Shown: positions 33,664-43,745, counted from the stretch's first letter. The stretch is 64,000 nt of DNA from Charina bottae (GCA_023362775.1 JALMGJ010000020.1:806001-870000), one strand, 5' to 3'. A program made the numbers and translations. Notes: generated by a model from the letters alone, not told the origin.

Positions 33664-33730
33664 TTGTTGTTGTTGTTGTTGTTGTTTATATGCCTCCCGA
33701 CTCCCAGTGGCTCTATAGGAATGTCCCTCT
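33664..33730 (-). repeat. (TTG)n run with LINE-tail remnant
   Basis: (TTG)8 is followed by tttatatgcctcccgactcccagtggc, a decayed gggcgg-box tail. Confidence 0.5.
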
Positions 33731-33858
33731 TGCCTTTTAAAATTCATATGCATTGTCACCAGAACAAAAAAGTTGCCCTCATCAATGATCTCCATGAAAT
33801 GTTATTTGAGGCAATTTATTTCCCCCCATGCCATTATTCCATCCAAAGCTGGCTATAA

Positions 33859-34190
33859 AGGTAAAGGTTCCCCCCGCACATTTGTGCAGTCGTGTCCGAC
33901 TCTAGGGGCCGGTGCTCATCTCCGTTTGTTAGCTGAAGAGCCAGTGTTGTCCGAAGACGCTTCCACGGTCATGTGGCCGGCATGACGCGCACAGAACGCT
34001 GTTACCTACCCACCGAAGTGGTACCTATTTATCTACTTGCATTTGCATGCTTTCGAATTGCTAGGTTGGCAAGAGCTGGAGCTAGTGCGGGAGCTCACTC
34101 TGCACGCAGGGCTAGGGATTCGAACCTCCGAACTTGCGATCTTCCAATCGACAAGCCTGGTGTCTTACCCGCTGAGCCACCACGCCCCTT
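33859..34190 (-). mobile_element. Sauria SINE, full length
   Basis: The minus-strand tRNA-like head ggcgtggtggctcagcgggt and B box ggttcgaatccctagccc are followed by a tail ending CTTTACCTTTA. The perfect 12-bp TSD agctggctataa is at 33847-33858 and 34191-34202. It is very similar to the copy at 18849. Confidence 0.9.
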
Positions 34191-34534
34191 AGCTGGCTAT
34201 AATGATCCACTAAAAAGAAGCACATGCACACATGACCTGAGAAAGTCCAGGAATTAAAATGGGACTGTTCCTACTCTGGTCTCAAAGATTTTGGAACATA
34301 CCAGTTGTGTACATTTGCAGTCTTGTCAATTGCCTACACAGTTAGAATTACATGACAGAGAAAGAGGTAGGAAGCAGTAGTCTAACATCACCCTGCCCTA
34401 GAGCCCTGTCCCTAATGCCATCCCCAGAGCCCTCCAAAAGTTGGACAATAATTCCCTTGCAGCAAGTGACTTGCTTGGAATGCTCTCTTGGGCAGCCCAA
34501 CTGTTATTGTTACTGGTTGTTTTCTGTTGAGGTT

Positions 34535-34605
34535 TAATTTTATGTTAGTCTCCCAGAGTCGGCCATATAAATTGATTGGTTGATTGAAATAAACCAATGG
34601 CTCAA
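34535..34605 (+). mobile_element. Short L2/CR1-like LINE tail
   Basis: tctcccagagtcggccatat is followed by a degraded (ATTG)n tail on the plus strand. Confidence 0.45.
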
Positions 34606-34716
34606 ATTCAATTCAATTTGTGTCCTAGTCCTCTTTAATTCTTTGCCCAGGTCCCATTACTTTTTGGAGCATGGCCCCAGTCCAACGGTCAAAGCCCACG
34701 TGTGGTTCTATCTAGG

Positions 34717-35048
34717 TAGGCTGACCATATGTCCCATTATGAACGGGACAGTCCCATTTTTTAAGCATTTTTCAACCGTTCCGTCATTTTCATAAAAATC
34801 TCAATTTTGTCCCTTTTTCAAACCCTGCGGGAATGGCGCGGAAGGAGGATCCGAGCCAGAGCACGGACCGGGGGGCAGGGTTTGCAGGTGGGAGCCAATC
34901 GCGCAGACAGGAGGCGGGGTTTGCAGGTGGGAACCAATTGCGCAGACCGGGGGCGGGGTTTGCAGGCGGGACCCTTGTCTTTTTCATGAATATGGAATAT
35001 TACATAAGATCCCTTCCCGTTTTGCCATCCTGAAATATGGTCAGCCTA
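34717..35048. mobile_element. hAT MITE with TAGGCTGACCATAT termini
   Basis: The left end TAGGCTGACCATATGTCCC and right end ATATGGTCAGCCTA form the terminal repeat. The 8-bp TSD tatctagg is perfect at 34709-34716 and 35049-35056. The interior (34865-34975) holds three copies of a 35-40-bp unit with ggggtttgcaggtgggagcc, which is the reverse complement of the minisatellite in the MITE at 17766-18109. Confidence 0.85.
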
Positions 35049-35249
35049 TATCTAGGGGCATCTGCAGTGGGTGGTGGTGGTAAAAAAAATCAATATGGTG
35101 ACTGTGCCAGCAAAACCCATCCATTTTTTACATGTGTTGCATGCACTACCAACATAAAAAAAGGAGCAGCCATCATCTCATAGTTGCAGCTACCATCTTG
35201 ACATTTTTTTAAATCCCCTGTGGCTGCTGCTTATAAATGATAGAGCTAG

Positions 35250-35970
35250 GGGTGCATAATGAAATGGCCAAGTTTGTTGATAAAACCAATTTATTTAGCA
35301 TTTAAGTCAAAAGGGACTGTAAAAAATTCCGAATTGGAGAAAATGACATTAACATGGCAAATGTGGCGTAATGTAAACAGGAGTAAAGTGATGCATATTG
35401 GAATAAAAAGTCCAAACTTTGCATATATACAAAACGGATCATGATTCATGATGACAGGGTAACTTAATAAGCAACAACTATGAGAGTGTCTGATTCCATA
35501 TTAGGAATCTTTAGGAAAAGACTAAAAATAAAAAAATAAAACTTCTAATCCCATAAAGCCTTTATGATGCAGCTGTATTTATTCTGTGCACAGTTTTGAT
35601 CGCTGCACCTTTTAAAAGGATATTACAAAGCTGGGAGACAAACATTGAATGGAAGCCACAACAGTCAAGGTCCAGCTCCCTCTCTGAGGAAAAATCTCAA
35701 TGTTTAAGGGCCTTTTTTAAAAAAAATGGCAAATTGGGTGGTGGTGGACATGATAACAATGGAAAAGTAATACTAGAATTCAGGACCTTCTAAAGAAGCT
35801 GAAAGGTCAGTGATTCACTATAGACAAAAGGCAATACTACTTCACGCAGTTCAGTTGTGCATTTAATAATGTCTGCCAACATGAATAGCATGTGGCCTTC
35901 CACATTCTGCTGAAATCCACCATAGCCAGAATAGTAAGGGATAAGGGCAGTTGTAGTTCCACAGCATCTG
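35250..35970 (+). mobile_element. Decayed CR1/L3-like ORF2 remnant
   Basis: Plus-strand fragments resemble the region after the YADD block: a tttagcatttaagtcaaaag segment, then gtaaagtgatgcatattgga (KVMHIG-like), then LYLFCAQF and later SLRKNLNV-like pieces. Frames are broken throughout. Confidence 0.5.
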
Positions 35971-36089
35971 GGAGGCCCTTTGTTCCTCACCGTAGATTAG
36001 ACACATTCAGGCTATTCTGGGAGGAGCATGCTGGACTAAATATGGTCTGATATGATAGCAGTCTCTTTACTTGTCCACCAGAATGCAGA

Positions 36090-36351
36090 TGTAATGGGCT
36101 GTGAGAATAACCTTGAGGAACAGGAGGAAGAGAGGCAGCCAAGGCAACGGTCAGAGAAGAGAAATCTGAGTCCAAAGCAGGAATGGAATTTGGTCTCAGA
36201 CTGGGCCCTCCTGGTTCTCTTTAGGATAAAGGCAGGGAGGAGGGACGCACAATCAGAGTTGGAAGATTGTCTTACTGTAACCCTATAATAAAAGTAGTTT
36301 TAGTATTCATAATGCTAGTGTTCAAGTCTGGTCTACCTTGAAAGGCTGACA
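36090..36351 (+). repeat. LTR-like repeat related to 32330-33055
   Basis: The order ccaaggcaacggtcagagaa, then ataataaaagtagttttag, then aaggctgacag matches the sequence interrupted at 32559. Ends could be TGTAATGG...GGCTGACA, but I find no TSD. Confidence 0.35.
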
Positions 36352-36932
36352 GAAAATCAACCCACTGACTTGTTTGCATTCAATAGGACTCTGCAAAGAA
36401 AGAGCATTGAGAGTTTCTTACTGTATCTGTCAAACCCAGGTAGACATCAACAGGAAAATGGACACTGTTTGTTCTTTTTCCAGAGCCCTGGCAGCTCTGT
36501 TAGCGGGACACCTATTCCCAGCCAATGTTCCTGCTAAGCCATTTTTCATTTAATTTGAAGTGATTTAACAGTCACTGTTGTGTTGTGAGAGATTACGTTG
36601 CTGCTTCAAACACTCTGGGCAACTGCAATGACACAGGTCAAAAAGCCAGGACTATGTTCTAATCCTGTTCATGCAGCCTCGGAGGAGAAGGCAATGCCAG
36701 GGTCAGCAGCATATTCGACTGGAGAAGGTTAAAGAAGGGCAATTTCCTTCCCCCCTACCCTTTGGGGTGGGGGGCATCTGAATAGGAACAGGCTGATCCT
36801 CATAAAGGAAGGCAACCAAGAACATCTGATAGGCTTGTTCTTTTCAGTACCTGTGGACTTCCTTCTCCAGCTGTCATGCATTAAAGGTGGTGGTGATGTG
36901 GTGAAAAAGATCATGAGAATTTATGTAAACAT

Positions 36933-37572
36933 TTTGTTGTTGTTGTTCAGTCGTTTAGTCGTGTCCAACTCTTCATGACCTCATGGACCATAGCACGCCA
37001 GGCCTTCCTGTCCTCCACTGTCTCCCGGAGTTTACTCAGATTCATGTTCATCACATCGGTGAAGCTATCTAACCATCTCATCCTCTGCCGTCCCCTTCTC
37101 CTTTTGCCCTCAGTCTTTCCCAGCATCAGGGTCTTTTCCAGTGAGTCCTCTCTTCGCATTAGGTGGCCAAAGTATTTGAGCTTCAGCTTCAGCATCTGTC
37201 CTTCCGATGAGCAGTCAGGGTTGATTTCCTTTAGGATTGACTGGTTTGACCTCCTTGCAGTCCAAGGGACTCTCAAGAGTCTTCTCCAGCACCACAGTTC
37301 GAAAGCATCAATTCTTCGGCGCTCAGCCTTCCTGATGGTCCAACTCTCACAGCCATACATTACTACTGGAAAAACCATAGCTTTAACCATACGGACCTTT
37401 GTCGGCAAGGTGATGTCTCTGCTTTTTAATATGCTGTCTAGGTTTGCCATAGCTTTCCTCCCAAGGAGCAAGCGTCTTTTAATTTCATGGCTGCAGTCAC
37501 CGTCTGCGGTGATCTTGGAGCCCAAGAAAATAATATCTGTCACTGCTTCCATATATTTATATATGTTGTGTA
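36933..37572 (-). mobile_element. RTE-BovB LINE, 640-bp 5'-truncated copy
   Basis: The 12-bp TSD ttatgtaaacat is perfect at 36921-36932 and 37573-37584. The minus-strand frame (start at 37594 lies in the flank, stop at 36947) is open through the reverse-transcriptase C-terminus: FLGSKITADGDCSHEIKRR, VMYGCESWTIRKAERRRIDA and LKYFGHLMRREDSLEKT. The catalytic YADD block is absent, so it cannot be active. The 3' end is ACAACAACAACAAAA. Confidence 0.92.
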
Positions 37573-37677
37573 TTATGTAAACATAAGCACACATTTATTT
37601 TAGCGGTGACTCTGCTGATTAAGATTATGACTTAGTAATGGGCAGCTGTTTGCTAGGGTGAAGCAAGCAAAGAACTT

Positions 37678-37788
37678 CAATATCATCATCATCATCATCA
37701 TAATTTATTGCAATCTTAGACCAGTGCAAGGCTAATGTTCTGTGAAATATACATAGTCTATCTTAAAATGATAACAACGTAGGATAAA
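37678..37788 (-). mobile_element. LINE 3' UTR tail, first copy (left flank of copia)
   Basis: (ATC)n, i.e. a minus-strand (GAT)n tail, is followed by ataatttattgcaatcttag and sequence up to gtaggataaa, where the copia LTR starts. The same stretch including the outside word aacttcaatatc recurs at 42560-42675, there uninterrupted. Confidence 0.85.
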
Positions 37789-38243
37789 TGTTGGGGTTTG
37801 ATAAACCCAGGAATTTACTTCTAGATATAAATTATACAGAGAGGCTTGATTTCTAGGTAAAAGGTGAAATATTCTGCACAGTCACCCAATTAGCAGCCAT
37901 TGTTGTAGGAATGATGTGTCATGTGTGACTCATTCAACAGGTGCTTAGAGTTAGGTTGGGTGTGGTGAATAACGAGAGTGACCTATAATGTGATTGGTCA
38001 GTTTGACTATAAAAGCAGAGATATTCTGTATTCCATTTTATTCCCATTTTACCTCGTGAAAGCTGTATCGTTGATGGTGTATCATTTGTTACTTGTGGAA
38101 GTGATCTGTAAATACGTATGTATATAAAGTAAATAGGATATTTGATATAACTTCTGTTTGGAGTCTATTTACTGCATAGTACGTGGATCACTGGTGCCTA
38201 GGAGAGAGGCAGGCCGCTCCATCTCCGCGCGCTCCCTCTGACA
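37789..38243 (+). repeat. Ty1/copia 5' LTR
   Basis: The 455-bp LTR begins TGTTGGGGTTTGATAAACCC and ends ccctctgaca. A tataaaa-like box lies near 38011 (gactataaaagcagagat). An oppositely oriented LTR of identical length lies at 40699-41153. Confidence 0.92.
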
Positions 38244-38258
38244 GGGTTATGGGCCCAG
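38244..38258 (+). other. Copia primer-binding site, tRNA-iMet anticodon type
   Basis: gggttatgggcccag directly follows the LTR. It is complementary to the anticodon-stem region of initiator-Met tRNA (CTGGGCCCATAACCC), not to a tRNA 3' end. This half-tRNA priming is established for Drosophila copia and supports the Ty1/copia assignment. Confidence 0.8.
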
Positions 38259-38516
38259 AGGCGGCAGAGAAGCCATAGACGACGGAAGGCTTTGCACTGG
38301 CTGTGGATCGGTGGATCGTGTGCAGTCTGTGAGCTGGAAGCTTTGGAAGCCTATCCAGGAGTCGTGTGGCTATTTGGAGTGCTTTGGAGCTTTCACAGGT
38401 TCCGTGCCTGTGTGTGTGTTTTTTTTCTCTCCTACGCTTGTTTTGCAGCTGGAGGACATTCTGATAAGGTCTGTGTCTTTAATCATCGGTGTCTGCCCAG
38501 AAGGGGCTGAAGACAG

Positions 38517-40679
38517 ATGAGCACAGCAAAGATGTTGCCGGCAGTCGGGGGAGGATTTCCTCTGGAAAGACTGAATGACAGTAATTATTCGTCATGGTCA
38601 TATAAAATGGAAATGTATCTTCGGCGTGAAGGGCTTTGGAGGAGTGTACTTTGCCCTGAACCAGACCTGGAAGATGAAGAAGTTGCTCTAAAGGACGATA
38701 GAGCATTGGGAAGCATAATTTTATGTCTGGAAGATAGCCAGTTGTGTTATGTTAGAGACTGTCAGTTAGCCTATAAGTGTTGGGAAGCTTTAAAGAATGT
38801 TAAACTAAGAAGCTCACCGTTATGTAAGGTTTTACTAACAAGAAAACTTTATCACGCTAGATTAGGGGTATCTGATAACATAAGGGATCACCTGCATTAT
38901 ATGACAGGGTTGTTCCAGGAGTTGGCTCAGAGAGATATGCAATTTACAGAAGCTAACAAAGTGTATATAATTCTCAGTTCTTTAAATGAAACGTGGGATA
39001 CTTTGGCAATGAGCTTTGGGTCGTTATCTGAGGAAGATTTGACCATAAATTACTTATCTGGCAGATTACTGGAAGAAGAGCAAAGAAGGCAGCAGTGTTC
39101 TAATGTAATTAGTGCTAAGCAGAGCAGTGTTTCTGTTAAGGAATATTCTGAGAATGTTTTGTATGTACGAAAATGTTTTAACTGTGGGTCGCAAAGGCAT
39201 TTGTTGAAACATTGTGATAAGAAACGGAAGCCGAAGGCCAAGCTGAAAATTTCCAAGCCGGGAGAAGCTGCACAGCTGTCTTTAATTAGTTCAAGTGTAG
39301 AACAAAATTTAAAGGGACCATTTTTACTTGACAGTGGGGCTTGTCAGCATATAGGAAATAACAGACAGATGTTTAAGAGTTTTAGGCAGGCTGATAAAGA
39401 TCATGTTGCTCTAGCTAATGGAAGCATTGCATCTGTCACTGGTAAGGGATTTGTATATGTACCAGGGTTAAATATTGAATTATCAATGTTGTGTGTACCT
39501 GAACTGGAGTACAATATAATTAGTGTGTCACAATTGGATAAACAGGGTCATACTGTACAGTTTGGTAATAATGAATGTATTGTTATGAAAGATAACAATG
39601 TTTGTGGCAAAGGTATTTTGCAGAACAATTTATATGAAATTGTACAAACCAGGACAAGCAGCAACCATCATGGTGTAGCTACGATTAATAAGCCAACACA
39701 TGATTCATGTGCGCACCTGTGGCACAGAAGGCTTGGGCATCCGAGTTTCAAAGTGATTGAAAAGATGTCAGAAGCAAGTTCTGGAATGGAATTGAAAAAG
39801 TGCCAAGTGTATTTGGATTGCACAGCTTGTAAGGTTGCAAAGTCAAAGGTGTTTCCTGTGAGCAAATTCAGTGATAGGAAGTCACATAAATGTTTTGAAT
39901 TAGTTCACGCTGACTTAATTGGTCCATTACCAGCTTCAATAGGGGGTGCTAAATATGTTTTAGTCATTGTAGATGATTACACCAGATTTGGGTTCTGTTA
40001 CCTATTGAAAGCTAAAAGTCAAACATTTGAAAAGTTTAGAAACTGGGTGCAGTTTGTGGAACGCAGGTATAGCACAAAGGTGTGTAGTTTACAAACTGAC
40101 CGGGGTACAGAGTTTCTGAGTGGGAGTTTTCAGCAATGGCTCGGTAGAAGGGGCATTGTGCATAGGAAAACTAACCCACATAGTTCAGCTGAGAATGGCG
40201 TGGCTGAACGTAGGAATTTGGCATTGCAGACAGTGAAGGATTCACTCATTGCTGACTCAGGGTTATCAAGAGGATACTGGGGAGAGGCAATATTAACTGC
40301 TAATTATTTAATTAACAGGTTATGGAGTGTGTCTGTAAACCAAACTCCATATTATATGTTATATGGCAAGAAGCCACCATTAGCTCATTTGAAGGTGTTT
40401 GGGTGCACTGCCTATGTTCACGTGCATAAGGAGGTACGTAGGAAAGGACAGGCAAAAGCACAGAAGATGACGTTTGTGGGGTATGAGCCAGGGACCAAGG
40501 GATATAGGTTCACTGATGGCAGGAAAGTTGTTATTTCTAGATCAGCAAGTTTTAGTGAGCACAGCAATTGGCAGAGATTACACGGGAGTAGTGAGGTTTA
40601 TCTTCCTAGTCAGGGACGTTTTGAGTTTTCAGAGCGGAGAGAGGCCACTTTATCCTACGTTGTTATCATTTTAAGATAG
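38517..40679 (+). CDS. Copia gag-protease-integrase, 3'-truncated by rearrangement
   Basis: A 720-codon open frame. The gag part (about residues 10-200) begins LERLNDSNYSSWSYKMEMYL, like copia-type gag proteins. A CCHC knuckle has C220, C223, H228 and C233. The protease has D272-S273-G274. The integrase has the HHCC finger (WHRRLGHPSF...CTACK) and the catalytic triad D466, D528 and E564 (spacing X61 and X35). Real copia sequence stops at about 40649; the last ten residues come from an inverted LINE-UTR fragment. Reverse transcriptase and RNase H should follow in the same frame but lie on the other strand at 41330-42535. The frame has no stops, so the insertion is young, but it cannot make a full polyprotein. 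Confidence 0.92.
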   Translation: MSTAKMLPAVGGGFPLERLNDSNYSSWSYKMEMYLRREGLWRSVLCPEPDLEDEEVALKDDRALGSIILCLEDSQLCYVRDCQLAYKCWEALKNVKLRSSPLCKVLLTRKLYHARLGVSDNIRDHLHYMTGLFQELAQRDMQFTEANKVYIILSSLNETWDTLAMSFGSLSEEDLTINYLSGRLLEEEQRRQQCSNVISAKQSSVSVKEYSENVLYVRKCFNCGSQRHLLKHCDKKRKPKAKLKISKPGEAAQLSLISSSVEQNLKGPFLLDSGACQHIGNNRQMFKSFRQADKDHVALANGSIASVTGKGFVYVPGLNIELSMLCVPELEYNIISVSQLDKQGHTVQFGNNECIVMKDNNVCGKGILQNNLYEIVQTRTSSNHHGVATINKPTHDSCAHLWHRRLGHPSFKVIEKMSEASSGMELKKCQVYLDCTACKVAKSKVFPVSKFSDRKSHKCFELVHADLIGPLPASIGGAKYVLVIVDDYTRFGFCYLLKAKSQTFEKFRNWVQFVERRYSTKVCSLQTDRGTEFLSGSFQQWLGRRGIVHRKTNPHSSAENGVAERRNLALQTVKDSLIADSGLSRGYWGEAILTANYLINRLWSVSVNQTPYYMLYGKKPPLAHLKVFGCTAYVHVHKEVRRKGQAKAQKMTFVGYEPGTKGYRFTDGRKVVISRSASFSEHSNWQRLHGSSEVYLPSQGRFEFSERREATLSYVVIILR

Positions 40680-40698
40680 ACTATGTATATTCCTGCTA
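40649..40698 (+). other. Inverted LINE-UTR fragment at the copia junction
   Basis: tttatcctacgttgttatca and on to tatatt (40649-40691) is the reverse complement of the 43 bases left of the 5' LTR (37746-37788). Seven bases, cctgcta, then lead to the inverted LTR at 40699. Confidence 0.85.
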
Positions 40699-41153
40699 TG
40701 TCAGAGGGAGCGCGCGGAGATGGAGCAGCCTGCCTCTCTCCTAGGCACCAGTGATCCATGTACTATGCAGTAAATAGACTCCAAACAGAAGTTATATCAA
40801 ATATCCTATTTACTTTATATACATACATATTTACAGATCACTTCCACAAGTAACAAATGATACACCATCAACGATACAGCTTTCACGAGGTAAAATGGGA
40901 ATAAAATGGAATACAGAATATCTCTGCTTTTATAGTCAAACTGACCAATCACATTATAGGTCACTCTCATTATTCACCACACCCAACCTAACTCTAAGCA
41001 CCTGTTGAATGAGTCACACATGACACATCATTCCTACAACAATGGCTGCTAATTGGGTGACTGTGCAGAATATTTCACCTTTTACCTAGAAATCAAGCCT
41101 CTCTGTATAATTTATATCTAGAAGTAAATTCCTGGGTTTATCAAACCCCAACA
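40699..41153 (-). repeat. Ty1/copia 3' LTR, inverted
   Basis: The 455-bp unit reads tgtcagaggg...ccccaaca on the plus strand, the reverse complement of the LTR at 37789-38243 with only a few differences. On the minus strand it is preceded by the polypurine tract gaaggggtg at 41153-41160, so it is a genuine 3' LTR of the minus-strand half. Confidence 0.92.
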
Positions 41154-41329
41154 CCCCTTCAATTTACAATAGATATTACATTCAATTGTACAGAATAGAA
41201 GACATACACATTTGAGATATACACATCCTATGTCTCTCTAAGCTTAGAGGCTTTGTCATCACATCTGCTACATTACATTCAGATGGACAATATTGCAAAT
41301 CTATACAATACAATACAATACACTTCCAG

Positions 41330-42535
41330 TTATTGACTGATCACATATTCTTGATCACATGAAGTTTGTTCATCATCTCCAGTCTCTGTCATGACAAAAT
41401 CTGTTGTCATCGGGGTTGAAACTTCTTTACACTGTTCCATATTGTTCTCTCTTAGCAGTGCTTCAATTTTCTTCCGCTGCTCTAGAACATAACCCCCATC
41501 AACCTTCTGAATACCCATGCCTAGGTAATTCTTAATTTCTCCCAGATCTTTGACATCAAAGTGCTGTTTCAGATTTTCAGTAAATTCAATTACCCTGCTT
41601 TGATCTTTCGCTATAAGACACAAATCGTCTACAAAAATCAAAAGCAAAATCTGTTCATCGTTTTCACATTGCTTTACATACAGACATGGGTCAGCTATAC
41701 TACACTTGAATCCCATTCTTTGTAATTCCTTATCTAACCTAAGATTCCAGCAACGTGCCGACTGCTTGAGTCCATACAATGCTTTCTGCAACTTGTATAC
41801 CCTTCCTGCAATCTTTGATTCATAACCTGGGGCTTCAATCATATAGATCTCTTCATTCAAATCAGCATGCAAATATGCTGTTGTGATATCATAATGCTGT
41901 ACTACACAATTCCCAGCTGCTGCCATTGCTAAGGCAAACCTAAATGTCTCCCCTCTTAGCGTTGGTGCAAAAACTTCATCATAAGTCTGATTCTTTATCT
42001 GGGAAAATCCTTGTGCTACCAACCTAGCCTTATACTGAATATCACCATTCACTAAGGTTTTCTTCTTATACACCCATCTACAGCCTACTGCTCTATGCCC
42101 CTCAGGCAGCCTAGTAGATTTGAAAACCTTATGAGAATTAATGGCTTTCATTTCCACATCCATAGCAGCTTTCCATCTACTCTGCTCATGTTGTGGCAAC
42201 TTCAATACGTCCTTGTAATTACGAGGTTCATAATCAATAAAACACACTTTTACATCACCTGGTGTATAACGCTGAGGTGGTATGCCCTTGTTAACTCTCT
42301 CAGATCTGCACAACACTGTAGCATCCTGCATCATTGGCACACTAGGAGTTAATTCCTCTTCCTTCTTAATCACATCAGTGGCCTCTCTCCGCTCTGAAAA
42401 CTCAAAACTTCTCTGACTAGGAAGATAAACCTCACTACTCCCGTGTAATCTCTGCCAATTGCTGTGCTCACTAAAACTTGCTGATCTAGAAATAACAACT
42501 TTCCTGCCATCAGTGAACCTATATCCCTTGGTCCC
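41330..42535 (-). CDS. Copia integrase C-terminus and reverse transcriptase, inverted half
   Basis: The minus-strand frame starts inside copia at about 42535, with the first Met in neighbouring sequence at 42589. The first 53 copia codons repeat the end of the plus-strand frame (GYRFTDGRKVVISRSASFSE). The reverse transcriptase shows GCRWVYKKK, YKARLVAQGF, YDITTAYLHADLNEEIYM (motif A), ALYGLKQSARCWN and FVDDL (motif C). RNase H is almost entirely deleted: after the stop at 41330 only ADVMTKPLSLERHRM remains (about 41220-41290), with tgtattg repeats at the deletion. The element is therefore defective in RNase H as well as rearranged. Confidence 0.9.
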   Translation of the reverse strand, partial: GTKGYRFTDGRKVVISRSASFSEHSNWQRLHGSSEVYLPSQRSFEFSERREATDVIKKEEELTPSVPMMQDATVLCRSERVNKGIPPQRYTPGDVKVCFIDYEPRNYKDVLKLPQHEQSRWKAAMDVEMKAINSHKVFKSTRLPEGHRAVGCRWVYKKKTLVNGDIQYKARLVAQGFSQIKNQTYDEVFAPTLRGETFRFALAMAAAGNCVVQHYDITTAYLHADLNEEIYMIEAPGYESKIAGRVYKLQKALYGLKQSARCWNLRLDKELQRMGFKCSIADPCLYVKQCENDEQILLLIFVDDLCLIAKDQSRVIEFTENLKQHFDVKDLGEIKNYLGMGIQKVDGGYVLEQRKKIEALLRENNMEQCKEVSTPMTTDFVMTETGDDEQTSCDQEYVISQ

Positions 42536-42540
42536 TTCAA

Positions 42541-42562
42541 TATCATCCCTTGGTCCCTTGGT
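42541..42562. other. Copia/LINE junction with repeated cccttggtccc
   Basis: Between copia (ending at 42535) and the LINE tail, cccttggtccc is repeated (around 42525, 42546 and 42553) together with ttcaatatcat, a word from the LINE flank. This kind of short iterated filler is typical of template switching. Confidence 0.7.
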
Positions 42563-43745
42563 CAACTTCAATATCATCATCATCATCATAATTTATTGCA
42601 ATCTTAGACCAGTGCAAGGCTAATGTTCTGTGAAATATACATAGTCTATCTTAAAATGATAACAACGTAGGATAAAATAGTTAAAAATTAAAATAAAATT
42701 AAAATACATTTATAGACTGTCTAACTAGACTCTGTAAGTGCAATCTAAGATACAACCTATACTAGATGAGAATATAGACATTAAGAATATATTAAATATA
42801 AAGTATAAAACATGAGTATCTAAAATTACCACTATGTTATATATATTAAAAAATTTGAATGAATTACTATTACATACAATACATTACAGAAATTAGCCCA
42901 TCAGGGTCTGGCGACTCTTCATTGCTGCAGCACAAAACCTTGCTACCTGCACTGTAACGATAAGAGTTTTCATCTGTAAGCAGCAATTGAGTATAGTCAG
43001 AATCTGTACGACCACGGTATTTACTAATCAGGGGTAAGATGAGTTTGGTTCGAATTTCTCTATAAAAAACGCAGTGCAGAAGAACATGGTCTGTAGTTTC
43101 CACCTCTCTGGAGTCACAAGGGCAAAGCCTTGCGGCCAATGGTATTATTTTATATTTGCCCTCCAATACCGCAGAGGGGAAAGCGTGACAACGAGCTAAA
43201 GAAAAGGCTCTCCAATGGCTGGGTATTTCAAGCTGTGTGAGGTAACTAGCTGCGGAGGCAATATATTTGTTGTGCGCTGGAGACAGGAAGAATGGAACCT
43301 TCCCTAAATCTGCTTGCCTCTCTGTATCCTTTATCCTTTGCTTCAGCTCTTGTTTCGCTTGGTTGAATTCCATCTCAAGAACTGTAGATGGGGAATATCC
43401 TAGCTTTAAAAGATTGGAATCAATGGCCTTGATCCATAGGGATTGAAAGTTATCCTGGAAGATGAGAGGTGCAAGGCCCTTGGGATAGAATTTGAGCTTT
43501 AGCCAAAGGTTTAAAGAGGCTAAACACACTCTTGACTCAATCTTCATCATGCCTGTTTCAAGCTGTAGGTGTGCATTTGAAATGCATCGAGGCATCTGGA
43601 GTGCTGCTCCAATGAATTTGGATTGTACTCTTTCCAGAGGTGTAAAACATGAAGATGGAGGGCCAACTAAAGTCCCATAGAGAAGCTGAGCTAACGACTT
43701 GGCCTGAAAGAGTTTGAGTGCGGCTGGAACATAAGATCCCCCCTT
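42563..43745 (-). mobile_element. CR1/L2-like LINE, 5'-truncated, uninterrupted 3' end
   Basis: The ORF2 C-terminus is at 42870-43740 on the minus strand (SLAQLLYGTLVGPPSSCFTP...). It has a finger RLCPCDSREVETTDHVLLHC, and a stop at 42870. A 300-bp 3' UTR with the gtaggataaaatagttaaaa segment and (GAT)n tail at 42572-42590 follows. The 241-codon frame is open. The upstream end at 43745 abuts gypsy sequence, so this LINE probably inserted into the gypsy remnant. The exact clade is not settled. Confidence 0.75.
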
